NCBI GenBank assembly: GCA_018222665.1
Contig: JAAEZW010000010.1
Coordinates: 1 to 17,318, forward strand
From: Paracoccaceae bacterium
GTDB lineage: Bacteria > Pseudomonadota > Alphaproteobacteria > Rhodobacterales > Rhodobacteraceae
Direction of reading: 5' to 3'
Length of the DNA: 17,318 nt
Shown: one piece after another, positions 6,970-13,682 of the stretch
How positions within the stretch are numbered: position 1 is the first letter of the stretch
How the letters are laid out: each line of letters starts with the position of its first letter
The notes under the pieces: generated by a model
What the model was told of the DNA's origin: nothing
Databases searched by the model: none
The model's input: the letters and a program-made list of their open reading frames with translations, nothing else
Made by a program: the position numbers and the translations under genes

Positions 6970-7936
6970 TGGCCATTTCAAAAATTCTGTCCAACGCTGA
7001 TTGCGTTCCGCGCGAAAATTCAAGCGGACATGGATACGCAGTACCTTGTGTTACCGAATTTTGGAAATTTTCCAACTGATGCACATAGTGATTGGCCGTT
7101 GGAAAGCGTTTGGTTTTCACGGTCATATCACCCTTGGACACATGAACTTCAGCTTGGGAATAGACGCCTGGATTAAACGGGGCCGTCAATGTGATAACAC
7201 CCTGATCGCCTTGAATATTAACAGATTGTCGCAATGCCATCCGCATGGATGTGACGCCTTGATAGCGCACATCTGCGATGCGTCCTGTAACACTCGCCCA
7301 AACATCCACATCGTTTTCTAACCGTAGATCAACGTGGTGAAACGCATCAAACTCGGCCCCCATCACATACCGCGCGCACCCAAGGGTATAGACCCCGATG
7401 TCACGCAGTCCCCCGCCCCCTGTTTCAGCGCGGTTGCGGATATTCCCCGTGTCTGCAGCATTGTTATAGGAAAACACTGTATCAATTTGCTGGACGGTCC
7501 CGATTTCCCCCGCATCAACCAACTCTTTCGCATAATGCCATTGGGGGTGGTGAACAATCATATACGCCTCGGCCACCAAGACTCCAGCGCGGTCGCGCAA
7601 AGTGATCAGTTCGTCAATTTCGCCCGCCTGCATCGCAATTGGTTTTTCACATAAAACATGTTTTCCTGCTTCAACTGCACGTTTAACCCATTCAACATGC
7701 AGGTGGTTAGGCAAAGGAATGTAAACGGCACCAATCGCCGGATCGTTCAGCAAAGCATCATAATCACTGTGTATCTGCAACGATGGGTGAAGCGACGTAA
7801 ATGCGGCAGCCTTATCCGCAGAAGATGTTGCAAGGGCCGCCAATTCCGTATTTTTGGCCAACATCATTGCAGGTGCCATATGCTCGCGTGCAAATTTTGC
7901 AGCACCCAGAATACCCCAGCGTAACGGTTTAGTCAT
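6965..7936 (-). CDS. Gfo/Idh/MocA-family NAD(P)-dependent oxidoreductase
   Basis: A 323-residue cytoplasmic dehydrogenase. The N-terminal Rossmann fold shows GILGAAKFA at residues 9-17, PLPNHLHVEW, and the family's EKPIA with its catalytic lysine at about residue 98. The C-terminal alpha/beta domain shows GGGGLRDIGVYTLGCARYVMG, with the conserved Asp and the Gly-Gly-Gly-Leu-Asp/Arg-type motif of sugar and inositol dehydrogenases. The substrate, probably a sugar or polyol derivative, cannot be read. It lies 61 bases downstream of rpoH on the same strand. Its start codon ATG (7934-7936) directly follows the T tract of the rpoH hairpin, and its ribosome-binding site AAAGGG sits in the 3' arm of that hairpin, so its translation may be limited by RNA structure. 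Confidence 0.88.
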   Translation of the reverse strand: MTKPLRWGILGAAKFAREHMAPAMMLAKNTELAALATSSADKAAAFTSLHPSLQIHSDYDALLNDPAIGAVYIPLPNHLHVEWVKRAVEAGKHVLCEKPIAMQAGEIDELITLRDRAGVLVAEAYMIVHHPQWHYAKELVDAGEIGTVQQIDTVFSYNNAADTGNIRNRAETGGGGLRDIGVYTLGCARYVMGAEFDAFHHVDLRLENDVDVWASVTGRIADVRYQGVTSMRMALRQSVNIQGDQGVITLTAPFNPGVYSQAEVHVSKGDMTVKTKRFPTANHYVHQLENFQNSVTQGTAYPCPLEFSRGTQSALDRIFEMAK

Positions 7937-7969
7937 AAAAATACCCTTTCGATTTTTTCGAAAGGGTAT
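7936..7969 (-). terminator. rpoH terminator hairpin that contains the next gene's ribosome-binding site
   Basis: ATACCCTTTCGA (7941-7952) and TCGAAAGGGTAT (7958-7969) form a perfect 12-bp stem with a 5-base loop. On the minus strand the stem is followed by TTTT and at once by the ATG of the oxidoreductase. The 3' arm carries AAAGGG at ideal distance from that ATG. It looks like a rpoH terminator and, for any read-through or local transcript, also a structure that hides the ribosome-binding site. Confidence 0.8.
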
Positions 7970-7997
7970 CCTGAGCGATCAATTTTTCCAAGATGGA

Positions 7998-8894
7998 TTA
8001 AGCGGCGTTCAGCATGCCACGTTCAACCGCCAATTCCCGCATGCGCAATTGTAGTTTTTCAAATGCGCGCACTTCAATTTGGCGGATCCGTTCGCGCGAA
8101 ACGCTATATTCCGCACTTAGGTCTTCTAGTGTGGACACAGGTTCAGACAGCCGACGCTTGGTCAAAATATCGCGTTCTCGATCATTTAAAGCCGACATTG
8201 CCGCAAACAGTAACTCACGACGCAATTCCATTTCATTGCGCTCTTCGTAATCGCCGGCTTGGTCTGCATCTTCATCCTCTAACCAATCCTGCCATTCCAT
8301 CGCCCCTTCGCCATCGTTTGACACCATCGCATTTAGGGATGCATCACCGCCAGACATGCGGCGATTCATTGAGATGACTTCGTCCTCTGTCACGCCCAAA
8401 TCATTTGCGATTTGCGCGACGTTTTCGGGACGTAAATCACCCTCTTCTAATGCACCGATCCGTGACTTTGCCTTGCGCAGGTTAAAGAACAACTTTTTCT
8501 GTGCGCTAGTTGTTCCCATCTTCACCAAGGACCAGCTGCGCAGGATATATTCCTGAATGCTCGCGCGAATCCACCACATGGCATAGGTTGCCAAACGGAA
8601 CCCCTTTTCAGGGTCAAAGCGTTTGACAGCCTGCATTAGGCCAACGTTTGCCTCGGAAATAACCTCAGCCTGAGGCAGTCCATATCCGCGATATCCCATC
8701 GCAATTTTGGCCGCCAAACGCAGGTGTGATGTTACCATTTTATGTGCCGCTTGGGTGTCTTGTTCTTCCACCCAGCGCTTGGCCAACATATATTCTTCTT
8801 CTGGATCCAGCATCGGAAATTTACGAATTTCCTGCATATAACGGCTCAACCCCCCTTCGGGTGTTGGTGCTGGTAGATTTGCATAATTGCTCAT
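7998..8894 (-). CDS. rpoH: RNA polymerase heat-shock sigma factor RpoH (sigma-32)
   Basis: A 298-residue sigma-70-family factor. Region 2 is clear (LRLAAKIAMGYRGYGLP, EANVGLMQAVKRFDPEKGFRL, YAMWWIRASIQEYILRSW). The RpoH box that distinguishes sigma-32, QKKLFFNLRKAKSRIG, lies at about residues 132-147. Region 4.2 is at the C-terminus (LEDLSAEYSVSRERIRQIE). It directs core polymerase to chaperone and protease genes under heat and, in alphaproteobacteria, oxidative stress. The ATG at 8892-8894 is preceded by only a weak GGAA. rluD lies upstream on the same strand, a neighbourhood I recall as common in alphaproteobacteria. A 7-bp inverted repeat lies just before the start. Confidence 0.95.
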   Translation of the reverse strand: MSNYANLPAPTPEGGLSRYMQEIRKFPMLDPEEEYMLAKRWVEEQDTQAAHKMVTSHLRLAAKIAMGYRGYGLPQAEVISEANVGLMQAVKRFDPEKGFRLATYAMWWIRASIQEYILRSWSLVKMGTTSAQKKLFFNLRKAKSRIGALEEGDLRPENVAQIANDLGVTEDEVISMNRRMSGGDASLNAMVSNDGEGAMEWQDWLEDEDADQAGDYEERNEMELRRELLFAAMSALNDRERDILTKRRLSEPVSTLEDLSAEYSVSRERIRQIEVRAFEKLQLRMRELAVERGMLNAA

Positions 8895-8925
8895 GACATT
8901 CCGTGATGTTTACCTTGTTAACATC

Positions 8926-8954
8926 AAGTTAAGAACTCACAGGATCCATTTCAA
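8926..8954 (-). promoter_or_regulatory. Candidate rpoH promoter
   Basis: On the minus strand TTGAAA (8949-8954) and TAACTT (8926-8931) are spaced by 17 bases; the -35 is a good match and the -10 weak. It lies in the 110-bp gap between rluD and rpoH. An inverted repeat TGATGTT/AACATCA (8904-8910, 8920-8926) covers the predicted transcription start. Confidence 0.35.
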
Positions 8955-9004
8955 GATGATACTGTACTGAAAAGTTCACTTTTTAGTGTGGACGCTATTT
9001 CAGA

Positions 9005-10027
9005 TTATGAAATGTGAGTGATTAATGTTTCAAAATCCTCAGGCAGTGGCGCTTCAAACCGTAAACTTTCGCCAGTTACAGGGTGTTCAAATCCTAAAAC
9101 TGCTGCATGCAATGCCTGTCGATTGAACCCAGAAATTGCATCCAATGCCTCGGGTGAAAATGATTTTTGGGCCAATTTGCGACGGCCACCGTAAACTGGA
9201 TCGCCAATTAATCCATGCCCCGCATGCGCCATGTGCACACGGATCTGATGGGTGCGCCCCGTTTCCAGCCAACATTCAACCTGTGCCAATGTTTCAGGCG
9301 TTCCATAACGCTCCACGATCCGCAGGCGCGTTACGGCGTGGCGCCCCCCTTCGAATAACACGGCCTGACGCTGCCGGTCGGTTTTGTGCCGCGCAAGCTG
9401 CGTTGACACCTTCATAATATTGCCCTGTTCAAAACTGACCCCGCGGACGCCCCGCAGGCGCGGATCATTTGCACCAGGGATCCCGTAACATAAAGCGCGG
9501 TAATAGCGTTCTACCGAATGCGCCTCAAACTGGGCGGCAAGGCCATGATGCGCCTGATCGTTTTTGGCGACAACCAATAGCCCGCTGGTATCCTTATCAA
9601 TGCGATGCACGATACCTGGACGGCGTTCTCCACCGATGCCCGACAAAGTGTCCGCGCAATGATATAACAACGCATTGACCAAGGTTTGATCGGGCGAACC
9701 AGGCGCGGGATGCACCACCATGCCCGCAGGTTTATTCACTACAATCAAATCAGCATCTTCATAAATTACAGCCAACGGGATGTTTTGGGCCAGCGTTTCG
9801 GTTGCAACCGCCTCTGGTATGGTGATTTCAACCAATTGCCCTTCTGCAACTTTGGCTTTCATATCTGATTGAACCACGCCGTCTACACGCACCGCGCCCT
9901 TTTCAAGAAAGCGCACAATCTGTGATCGCGAAATATCAGCGTCCTCTGGAACATCGCGCGAAAGCGCTTTATCAAGACGTTTAGGCGGGTCAGCTTGAAT
10001 TTGGAACGAAACAATGAATGACGACAT
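9005..10027 (-). CDS. rluD: RluD-type 23S rRNA pseudouridine synthase (RluA family)
   Basis: A 340-residue enzyme with an N-terminal S4 RNA-binding domain (RLDKALSRDVP, ISRSQIVRFLEKGAVRVDG) and the RluA catalytic domain. HRIDKDTSGLLVVAK carries the catalytic aspartate, Asp144. PAGMVVHPAPG and ETGRTHQIRVHMAHAGHGLIGDPVYGG are conserved in RluD/RluC enzymes. The family converts uridines of 23S rRNA helix 69 to pseudouridine, aiding ribosome assembly. I chose ATG 10025-10027, preceded by AGGGGA at 5 bases, over the ATG at 10046-10048. RluD is the closest match, but RluC-like specificity cannot be excluded. Its 5' end overlaps the divergent small membrane-protein gene by 14 bases. Confidence 0.88.
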   Translation of the reverse strand: MSSFIVSFQIQADPPKRLDKALSRDVPEDADISRSQIVRFLEKGAVRVDGVVQSDMKAKVAEGQLVEITIPEAVATETLAQNIPLAVIYEDADLIVVNKPAGMVVHPAPGSPDQTLVNALLYHCADTLSGIGGERRPGIVHRIDKDTSGLLVVAKNDQAHHGLAAQFEAHSVERYYRALCYGIPGANDPRLRGVRGVSFEQGNIMKVSTQLARHKTDRQRQAVLFEGGRHAVTRLRIVERYGTPETLAQVECWLETGRTHQIRVHMAHAGHGLIGDPVYGGRRKLAQKSFSPEALDAISGFNRQALHAAVLGFEHPVTGESLRFEAPLPEDFETLITHIS

Positions 10028-10325
10028 GAAATCCCCTATGGAAGACATTGAACTTCCGCCCGGTTTGCGTTTTTTGCGTCAACTAGTGACTGTATTGACC
10101 GTGGTCATGATTGTTGGTGTTGTACTCATCGCAGCACTGCTTGTCATTAGATTAAATCAGCCTGCTCTTGCGATCCCAGATCAGATCACTCTGCCCGCTG
10201 GAACAGTTGTCGTATCTTACACCCAAACCCAAGATTGGTTTGCGGTGGTGACCGATGAAAACAAAATCCTGATCTTTGATTTAAACGGTCAGTTGATCCA
10301 AGAAGTTGACGTAAAAACCGACTAA
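10014..10325 (+). CDS. Small single-pass membrane protein, conserved in Rhodobacterales (DUF6476-like)
   Basis: A 103-residue protein with a short acidic cytoplasmic N-terminus, one strongly hydrophobic helix at about residues 23-46 ([20 protein letters not shown], then LVIRL), and a roughly 55-residue domain of alternating polar and hydrophobic residues containing [17 protein letters not shown], then DENKILIFD and GQLIQEV, probably beta strands on the outer face. I recall such small proteins beside rluD in roseobacters but do not know a function. The ATG at 10014 has TTGGAA at about 7 bases; ATG 10026 or 10038 are alternatives that would reduce the overlap with rluD. The stop overlaps the thyX stop by four bases (CTAA). 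Confidence 0.75.
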   Translation: MNDDMKSPMEDIELPPGLRFLRQLVTVLTVVMIVGVVLIAALLVIRLNQPALAIPDQITLPAGTVVVSYTQTQDWFAVVTDENKILIFDLNGQLIQEVDVKTD

Positions 10326-11230
10326 CCGATCAAAACTGTTTGGAATTCGCGCCATTCCCCCGCGGACATGCCAGAGTTTTCTTGTGTGACCTCTTCGCCC
10401 TTGATCATACGACGGACACAATCCAACGCGCTGCCGGACAGGGTGGCGCCGCCCATACGGTAATCTTCAAACGCGCGATAAGCGAAAGGCACCCAATCGG
10501 CCACGATTTTGCACATCTCTTCTGCGTAAACGCGGATTTCGTACTGGGCGTGGGCATCGGCACGCAAGCGCAGGAAATGCAGCAGGTTGTGCAAATCCAC
10601 CTTCCAATACCACTGTGTATAGATGTTGGCAGGCAGGTTCATCCGCGCCAATTCACGCGCCAACCCCTGCTGTCCATCCTGTGAAATCATGTTTTCATAG
10701 TTGTCATAGGCGCGCGCGCTGTCCGCTTTTAGGATTTCCAAAACACGCGCCGCCTCTTCCCCTGTAAGAATATCGCCGCGTCCCTGATTGTTCACCACAG
10801 ACTGCGCCGCAACATGTTCAGGGGCCGGAATATAAAATTCACGATCCAAGATTGAGTAGCGCGCAGAATATTCGTTCACATTCGCGGTGCGGTGGCGAAT
10901 CCACTGCCGCGCAACGAAAACGGGCAATTTTACATGCAGTTTAATTTCGCACATCTCAAACGGTGTAGAGTGCCAATGCCGCATCAAATAGCGGATCAAA
11001 CCTTCGTCATTTTGAACAGACTTGGTACCCTTGCCGTAGCTTACGCGCGCAGCTTGGCAAATTGCAGCATCATCGCCCATGTAGTCGATGACACGAACAA
11101 ACCCGTGATCCAAAACGGGATAGGCGGTGTAAAGATGCCCCTCCATACCCTCACTTACTGCGCGAAGAGTTGATGAACGCTGTTCGCGCAGCTGTTCGAT
11201 TTCGGCCAGTTGTTCGGGGGACAGGGACAT
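10322..11230 (-). CDS. thyX: FAD-dependent thymidylate synthase ThyX
   Basis: A 302-residue flavin-dependent thymidylate synthase, which methylates dUMP to dTMP using methylenetetrahydrofolate and NADPH. The signature [15 protein letters not shown] (RHRxxxxNExSxR) lies at residues 112-126. [33 protein letters not shown], and [17 protein letters not shown] support the call. I prefer ATG 11228-11230, which has GGAG nine bases upstream, over the ATG at 11243-11245, which has no ribosome-binding site. The protein is somewhat longer than short bacterial ThyX (about 220-250), as in other alphaproteobacteria. Its promoter region has an NrdR-like box over the -10, fitting coordination with dNTP synthesis. 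Confidence 0.95.
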   Translation of the reverse strand: MSLSPEQLAEIEQLREQRSSTLRAVSEGMEGHLYTAYPVLDHGFVRVIDYMGDDAAICQAARVSYGKGTKSVQNDEGLIRYLMRHWHSTPFEMCEIKLHVKLPVFVARQWIRHRTANVNEYSARYSILDREFYIPAPEHVAAQSVVNNQGRGDILTGEEAARVLEILKADSARAYDNYENMISQDGQQGLARELARMNLPANIYTQWYWKVDLHNLLHFLRLRADAHAQYEIRVYAEEMCKIVADWVPFAYRAFEDYRMGGATLSGSALDCVRRMIKGEEVTQENSGMSAGEWREFQTVLIG

Positions 11231-11260
11231 ATTGGGCGACTCCATTTGGGATTAGTGCCA

Positions 11261-11307
11261 TCACTATATCTTGGGATGATCGACATGCAAACCGCGATAT
11301 GCACTAA
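11261..11307. promoter_or_regulatory. NrdR-like box pair over the thyX promoter
   Basis: CTATATCTTG at 11264-11273 matches the NrdR core CWATATATWG at 9 of 10 positions and covers the thyX -10. A second, weaker copy (6 of 10, with the central ATAT) starts 31 bp further at 11295, just upstream of the -35. Paired NrdR boxes are normally 31-32 bp apart. NrdR represses dNTP-synthesis genes when nucleotide pools are high. The second box is poor, so this is a candidate only. Confidence 0.4.
11263..11290 (-). promoter_or_regulatory. Candidate thyX promoter
   Basis: On the minus strand TTGCAT (11285-11290) and TATAGT (11263-11268) are spaced by 16 bases. TATAGT matches the housekeeping -10 at five of six positions. 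The predicted start gives a leader of about 25 bases before the ATG at 11230. Confidence 0.55.
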
Positions 11308-11405
11308 TCCACTACAAATTGATCAATACTTATGTATATTTTTATATCTTTATTAATAGTTCAGCATTGCAATGTTTTTTTCATACCCAAAAAGGCAAAG
11401 CGGTG

Positions 11406-12356
11406 ATGCGTAATATCCTTGGACCAATTTGTATTGTGATGTTTGTCGCATCCTTTGGCGGTGTTGCGGGCACCAACCCTTTTGACAATCCAGCCGATTC
11501 AAATACTGCGACAATTGACGAAACATCCAACAATACCACGGGTACGACAGATAACACCGATGGTTCAGGGAATAGAGACACATCGGAAAATACCGTAACA
11601 TCTATTTCGTTTGGCGGTGCAACACCGCCAAATGGCAATTCTGTTGTGAACGTCACGTCCGAAAATAATTCAATCATCCGCACTTTCGGTGGAGTTGGGG
11701 ATATGCGTTATGCCATCGAAAATGGCAACGAAGTTCTTTATATCGACAATCTCGGGTTTGATGGCAACGCGAGTGATCCACATACAAAAGTCACGAATTT
11801 TGGCGGATTTGGTACACAGGATATATATGCCACACCTGTCACAGTTGTTGATCCGCAAAATGGCCAAATTTCCATGACTGGTGAATATCTTGGGATGCGG
11901 ACACGAAAAGGTGCCGCGGATGGGGAATATGTGATCGCGGAGCTATTTTTTGATGTGGATTTACAAGATCCAAATAAATCCCGTTCTACACAGTTCCGAA
12001 TGGTCAACCGAACACGGTATTCTATGGAATCGGGACAATCACTTGAGGGGACCTCGGGCTACGAGTTTAGCTTACCCGACACAGGTTGGTTTGTTGTCGA
12101 AAACGGAATGGATTTAAACGGAGAGTTCACGACCGAATTGCAAATTCCGCTGAATGGTCAAGGGTTTGAGTCTGGAACCGTTTACGGCCTACTGTCCACA
12201 AATGCAGAGGGGCTCATTTCCGAAGGTGCGGGCGTCATCACATTGACCTCGCAGGATCCAACGCAGTTTATTAATTCACAAAACGGCACGTACGATGGAG
12301 AAATCGATCAATACGAAGAAGCTGGTGGTTTTATTTTAGATCGGAACCTGTCATAA
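11406..12356 (+). CDS. Secreted protein of unknown function with Thr/Asn/Asp-rich linker
   Basis: A 316-residue protein that I do not recognise. The ATG at 11406 has AAAGG ten bases upstream and starts an N-terminal signal peptide (MRNILGPICIVMFVASFGG, cleavage probably after GVA at about residue 21). Earlier in-frame starts (from 11319) would place a non-signal-like segment in front. Residues about 23-75 form a low-complexity Thr/Asn/Asp/Ser linker, followed by a domain of about 240 residues rich in Gly, Asn and alternating beta-like strands (IRTFGGVGDMRYAIENG, GEYLGMRTRKGAADG, VYGLLSTNAEG). The layout resembles outer-membrane-anchored surface lipoproteins, but there is no lipobox cysteine in the signal region. 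It lies 25 bases before the glyoxalase gene and divergent from thyX. Exported, beta-rich and unknown is as far as the sequence allows. Confidence 0.7.
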   Translation: MRNILGPICIVMFVASFGGVAGTNPFDNPADSNTATIDETSNNTTGTTDNTDGSGNRDTSENTVTSISFGGATPPNGNSVVNVTSENNSIIRTFGGVGDMRYAIENGNEVLYIDNLGFDGNASDPHTKVTNFGGFGTQDIYATPVTVVDPQNGQISMTGEYLGMRTRKGAADGEYVIAELFFDVDLQDPNKSRSTQFRMVNRTRYSMESGQSLEGTSGYEFSLPDTGWFVVENGMDLNGEFTTELQIPLNGQGFESGTVYGLLSTNAEGLISEGAGVITLTSQDPTQFINSQNGTYDGEIDQYEEAGGFILDRNLS

Positions 12357-12381
12357 ATTCCAAAAATAAACGGGGAATTTT

Positions 12382-12810
12382 ATGCAAATTCGATATTTAC
12401 ACACCATGGTCCGCGTGAAGGATCTTGAAAAATCACAAGCCTTCTTTGAACTTTTGGGGCTTAGGAAAACACGCCATTACGATAGCGAACAAGGCCGTTT
12501 CACATTGATCTTCATGGCTCCTGAAGGCCAAGAGGATTGTCCAGTTGAGCTGACCTATAATTGGGACGGCGATGGTGGGTTGCCAAGTGACAGCCGTCAT
12601 TTCGGCCACTTGGCCTATGAGGTCGAAAATATCTACGACATGTGCCAACACTTGATGAACAATGGCATCACCATCAACCGCCCGCCGCGGGATGGTCGTA
12701 TGGCCTTTGTGCGTTCACCGGACAATATTTCAATCGAACTTTTGCAGATGGGCAGCGCGCTTGAACCTAAAGAACCGTGGACATCAATGGAAAATATTGG
12801 GCACTGGTAA
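12382..12810 (+). CDS. gloA: Glyoxalase I (lactoylglutathione lyase)
   Basis: A 142-residue VOC-fold metalloenzyme that isomerises the methylglyoxal-glutathione hemithioacetal to S-lactoylglutathione in the cytoplasm. The four metal ligands expected from E. coli GloA are present: His7 (YLHTMVRV), Glu56 (PVELTYN), His76 (HFGHLAYEV) and Glu119 (NISIELLQ). [10 protein letters not shown] and [14 protein letters not shown] are family signatures. The short length and ligand spacing match the Ni/Co-dependent bacterial type. GGGGA lies five bases before the ATG. It may be cotranscribed with the secreted-protein gene 25 bases upstream. Broader VOC membership is certain; the lyase call is strong. Confidence 0.92.
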   Translation: MQIRYLHTMVRVKDLEKSQAFFELLGLRKTRHYDSEQGRFTLIFMAPEGQEDCPVELTYNWDGDGGLPSDSRHFGHLAYEVENIYDMCQHLMNNGITINRPPRDGRMAFVRSPDNISIELLQMGSALEPKEPWTSMENIGHW

Positions 12811-12824
12811 GGCCACAAAAATAA

Positions 12825-12845
12825 GGCTGGCCCAATCGGCCAGCC
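12825..12845 (-). terminator. Terminator of the MarR-family (pseudo)gene
   Basis: GGCTGGCC (12825-12832) and GGCCAGCC (12838-12845) form a perfect 8-bp GC-rich stem with a 5-base loop. On the minus strand it is followed by TTATTTTTG; on the plus strand no T tract follows. It ends the minus-strand gene and may slow plus-strand transcription after gloA. Confidence 0.75.
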
Positions 12846-12854
12846 AAACAAACT

Positions 12855-13350
12855 TTAGTAGATATAGCGGATTTGATCGGTCCAAAAACGCTCTAACGAT
12901 TTTAACCCCTTGGTGATTGTATCCACATGCTGAGATGACAAATCCGCGCGGGTTTCCAAAATGTCGACGTGTTTCACAAATAACTGCGATAGTGTATCTT
13001 TAATATCCCGCCCTTTGGCGGTTAGTTTAACGCGAACGGACCGCCGATCCATTTCACAACGCTGATGATGCCATATCCTAAATCGACTAGCTTTTTTAAA
13101 TTATAGCTTACGTTACTGCCCTGATAATATCCGCGCGACCTCAGCTCACCCGCCGTTACCTCGTTTTCACCAATATTGAACAATAGCAATGCTTGAACTG
13201 TGTTGATTTCCAAAACACCCAAACGTTCAAATTCATCCTTGATCACATCCAACAGAAAACTGTGCAGACGTTCAATCAAAGACAGAGCATCTAAATACTG
13301 CTGGACCCCGAGGTTTCGGTATTTTGCCTAAACAGGTTAATACTATTCAT
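12855..13350 (-). pseudogene. MarR-family transcriptional regulator broken by two single-base frameshifts
   Basis: Three reading frames on the minus strand together spell one MarR-family winged-helix protein. Frame one starts at ATG 13348-13350 behind an excellent GGAGGTG ribosome-binding site (MNSINLFRQNTETSG). Frame two continues with QQYLDALSLIERLH, VTAGELRSRGYYQGSNVSYN and KKLVDLGY. Frame three gives HHQRCEMDRRSVRVKLTAKG and ends ERFWTDQIRYIY. The breaks are at the CCCC run 13306-13309 (a G run on the coding strand) and near 13071-13072; each is one base short. Adding one base at each gives exactly 166 codons. The recognition-helix region and wing are otherwise well conserved, and promoter, ribosome-binding site and terminator are intact, so the lesion is recent or is sequencing error. 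As written no full protein can be made. Confidence 0.85.
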
Positions 13351-13416
13351 CGTCACCTCCGACACAATTACTATGCCGAAACTGCGCGATATTTCCAAAG
13401 ATAAAGTTAAAATTTT

Positions 13417-13433
13417 GAACGTTAAAAACGTTC
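13417..13433 (-). terminator. Possible sdhE terminator
   Basis: GAACGTT (13417-13423) and AACGTTC (13427-13433) flank AAA. On the minus strand the stem overlaps the sdhE stop codon and is followed by AAAATTTT. The loop is very small and the T tract short, so this is weak. Confidence 0.35.
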
Positions 13434-13682
13434 GGCGATGTGCACCTTGATATCCGCAATCAGATCCGTGAACTCACTCGCTGGTGGAACCTGTCCCGAA
13501 CACCATTGATATAGATCCTGGTCATTTTCATTCAGCAGCGCATCATAATGATCCATTGCGTCATCGCTCATGCCTGACAATTTGTCCTGAGCATAGTGCA
13601 TCAAAATCAAATCCATCTCTTTGATCCCACGGCGCATAGAACGCATGGTCAAACGTTTGATTTTATGTTCGCGCGATTCCAT
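13422..13682 (-). CDS. sdhE: FAD assembly factor SdhE (succinate dehydrogenase assembly factor 2)
   Basis: An 86-residue protein of the SdhE/DUF339 family, the normal size. The diagnostic RGxxE motif is present as RRGIKEMD at residues 17-24; its arginine-glycine pair is needed to help attach FAD covalently to the succinate dehydrogenase flavoprotein. The rest (LSGMSDDAMDHYDALLNEND, then QDLYQWCSG) is the typical five-helix fold with the conserved YDALL and DLY elements. The ATG overlaps the stop of the upstream XRE regulator as ATGA, so the two are translationally coupled. No sdh structural genes are in the window. Confidence 0.92.
   Translation of the reverse strand: MESREHKIKRLTMRSMRRGIKEMDLILMHYAQDKLSGMSDDAMDHYDALLNENDQDLYQWCSGQVPPASEFTDLIADIKVHIAERF

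Larger units (their letters stand above)
11248..11311. repeat. 11-bp perfect inverted repeat flanking the thyX promoter
   Basis: TGGATTAGTGC (11248-11258) and GCACTAATCCA (11301-11311) are perfect inverted copies, centres 53 bp (about five helical turns) apart, one on each side of the thyX -35/-10. The upstream arm precedes the predicted transcription start, so it should act on DNA, not RNA, if it acts at all. Confidence 0.6.

Noticed and set aside
7001..7654. Two 106-codon plus-strand frames opposite the Gfo/Idh/MocA gene
   Set aside because: No ribosome-binding site or domain, and they are fully covered by a strongly supported gene on the other strand.
8014..8377. Open frames of 78 and 104 codons opposite rpoH
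   Set aside because: They are antisense to a clear sigma factor, have no recognisable domain and reflect rpoH codon bias.
8963..8985. AAAAGT/ACTTTT repeat after rluD as a terminator
   Set aside because: The loop would be only two to four bases, the stem is all A/T pairs, and there is no proper T tract.
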